Assembly (NCBI GenBank): GCA_045649645.1
Contig: JAZRQH010000232.1
Coordinates: 1-14,522, forward strand
Reading direction: 5' to 3'
Source: RGIG7300 sp045649645
GTDB taxonomy: Bacteria > Bacillota > Clostridia > Oscillospirales > CAG-272
DNA length: 14,522 bases
The translations under genes and the position numbers were made by a program. The number at the start of each line of letters is the position of its first letter. Positions within the stretch are counted from its first letter, which is position 1. Below, piece by piece: positions 14,005 to 14,522 of the stretch. The notes under the pieces are model-generated. The model made no database searches. It was not told where the DNA came from and saw only the letters and a list, made by a program, of their open reading frames with translations.

Positions 14005-14522
14005 ATGGCAGATTTCAAAATGTTAGCCATCGACCTTGGTGCTTCCAGCGGTAGAGGTATCGTAGGTCGTTTTGATGGTCAGAAACTTTCTCTTGAAGAG
14101 AACCACCGTTTTGACAACGATCCCGTAATTGCGGCAGGAACCTTCTACTGGGATATCCTTCGCATATTCTTCGAGATCAAGAACTCTATCTGTAAGTGTG
14201 CGCTTTCCGCAGATAAGGATATTTCTTCTATCGGTATCGATACATGGGGTGTTGACTTCGGTCTTCTCGACCGTGACGGCAAGCTTATGGGCAATCCCGT
14301 TCACTACCGTGATGCACGCACCATGGACTTTGAGAACTGGGCATTTGACAAGCTCTCAAAGGAACAGATCTTTGAAAAGACAGGTATCGCACACGTAAAC
14401 TTTAACAGCGTATTCCAGCTTATGTCTGCACTTCGCACCAATCCCAAGGCGTTTGACCAGGCAGACAAGCTTCTCTTTATCCCCGACCTTCTCAACTACT
14501 TCCTTACAGGTCAGGCAAAGAC
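14005..14522 (+). CDS. rhaB: Rhamnulokinase, 5' part (cut by window end)
   Basis: Rhamnulokinase phosphorylates L-rhamnulose to rhamnulose-1-phosphate in rhamnose catabolism. The 172 visible residues belong to the FGGY carbohydrate kinase family. They carry the first phosphate-binding motif LAIDLGASSGRGIVGRF at 7-23, then GIDTWGVDFGLLDRDG at 77-92, PVHYRDART at 98-106 and the RhaB-like FIPDLLNYFLTG at 158-169. The GIDTWGVDFGLLD wording and the ASSGRG opening favour RhaB over xylulose, glycerol or fuculose kinases. A GGGGG purine tract is about 9 bases before the ATG. The gene runs off the window, so the ADP-binding half is unseen. No rhaA or rhaD is within view; they could follow. Confidence 0.88.
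   Translation, partial: MADFKMLAIDLGASSGRGIVGRFDGQKLSLEENHRFDNDPVIAAGTFYWDILRIFFEIKNSICKCALSADKDISSIGIDTWGVDFGLLDRDGKLMGNPVHYRDARTMDFENWAFDKLSKEQIFEKTGIAHVNFNSVFQLMSALRTNPKAFDQADKLLFIPDLLNYFLTGQAK

Noticed and set aside
1..14522. Defence system, CRISPR array, prophage, insertion sequence or RNA gene
   Set aside because: No spaced direct repeats, transposase or integrase motifs, tRNA-like cloverleaf or rRNA-like sequence was found; almost every base is within an identifiable gene.

Overview
The window looks like an ordinary chromosomal segment of an endospore-forming member of the Clostridia (Bacillota), most like a gut Oscillospiraceae/Ruminococcaceae-type organism. The reasons are the yqfC-yqfD-phoH-ybeY-era-recO gene order typical of low-GC Gram-positives, a YlbJ-type sporulation membrane protein near rsmD-coaD (compare Bacillus rsmD-coaD-ylbJ), strong GGAGG ribosome binding sites, short intergenic gaps and moderate base composition. 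The taxon is inferred from gene content; no rRNA is present.

Region 1 (1-2656, + strand) is a tight housekeeping run: the 3' half of uvrC (excision repair), rsmD (16S rRNA methyltransferase), coaD (coenzyme A synthesis) and deoD (purine nucleoside phosphorylase). It ends in a strong hairpin terminator that also covers the stop codon of the convergent gene.

Region 2 (2647-5203, - strand) is a small accessory/sporulation block. Read in its own direction it holds a YlbJ-like membrane protein, a 70-residue cysteine-rich protein with its own promoter and terminator, and a two-gene unit of a DUF3343 (Se/S-carrier-like) protein and a SufS-like cysteine desulfurase.

Region 3 (5258-12317, + strand) starts from an AT-rich divergent promoter region. 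It holds the sporulation pair yqfC-yqfD, phoH and ybeY (RNA metabolism), era (ribosome assembly GTPase, with a probable internal promoter), recO and mutS2. Compared with Bacillus subtilis, yqfF (the PgpH-like HD phosphohydrolase), dgkA and cdd are missing from this run.

Region 4 (12336-14522, + strand) follows without a terminator. It encodes two xylose-isomerase-like TIM-barrel proteins and the 5' part of a rhamnulokinase gene, suggesting a sugar (probably rhamnose-related) catabolic cluster that continues beyond the window.

No rRNA, tRNA, CRISPR array, phage or insertion sequence was recognised, and no stretch over 300 bases lacks a gene. I found no clear new defence or mobile system. The most notable items are the cysteine-rich mini-gene, the DUF3343-desulfurase unit with a palindrome at its gene junction, the rearranged ylbJ neighbourhood, and the sugar gene cluster.
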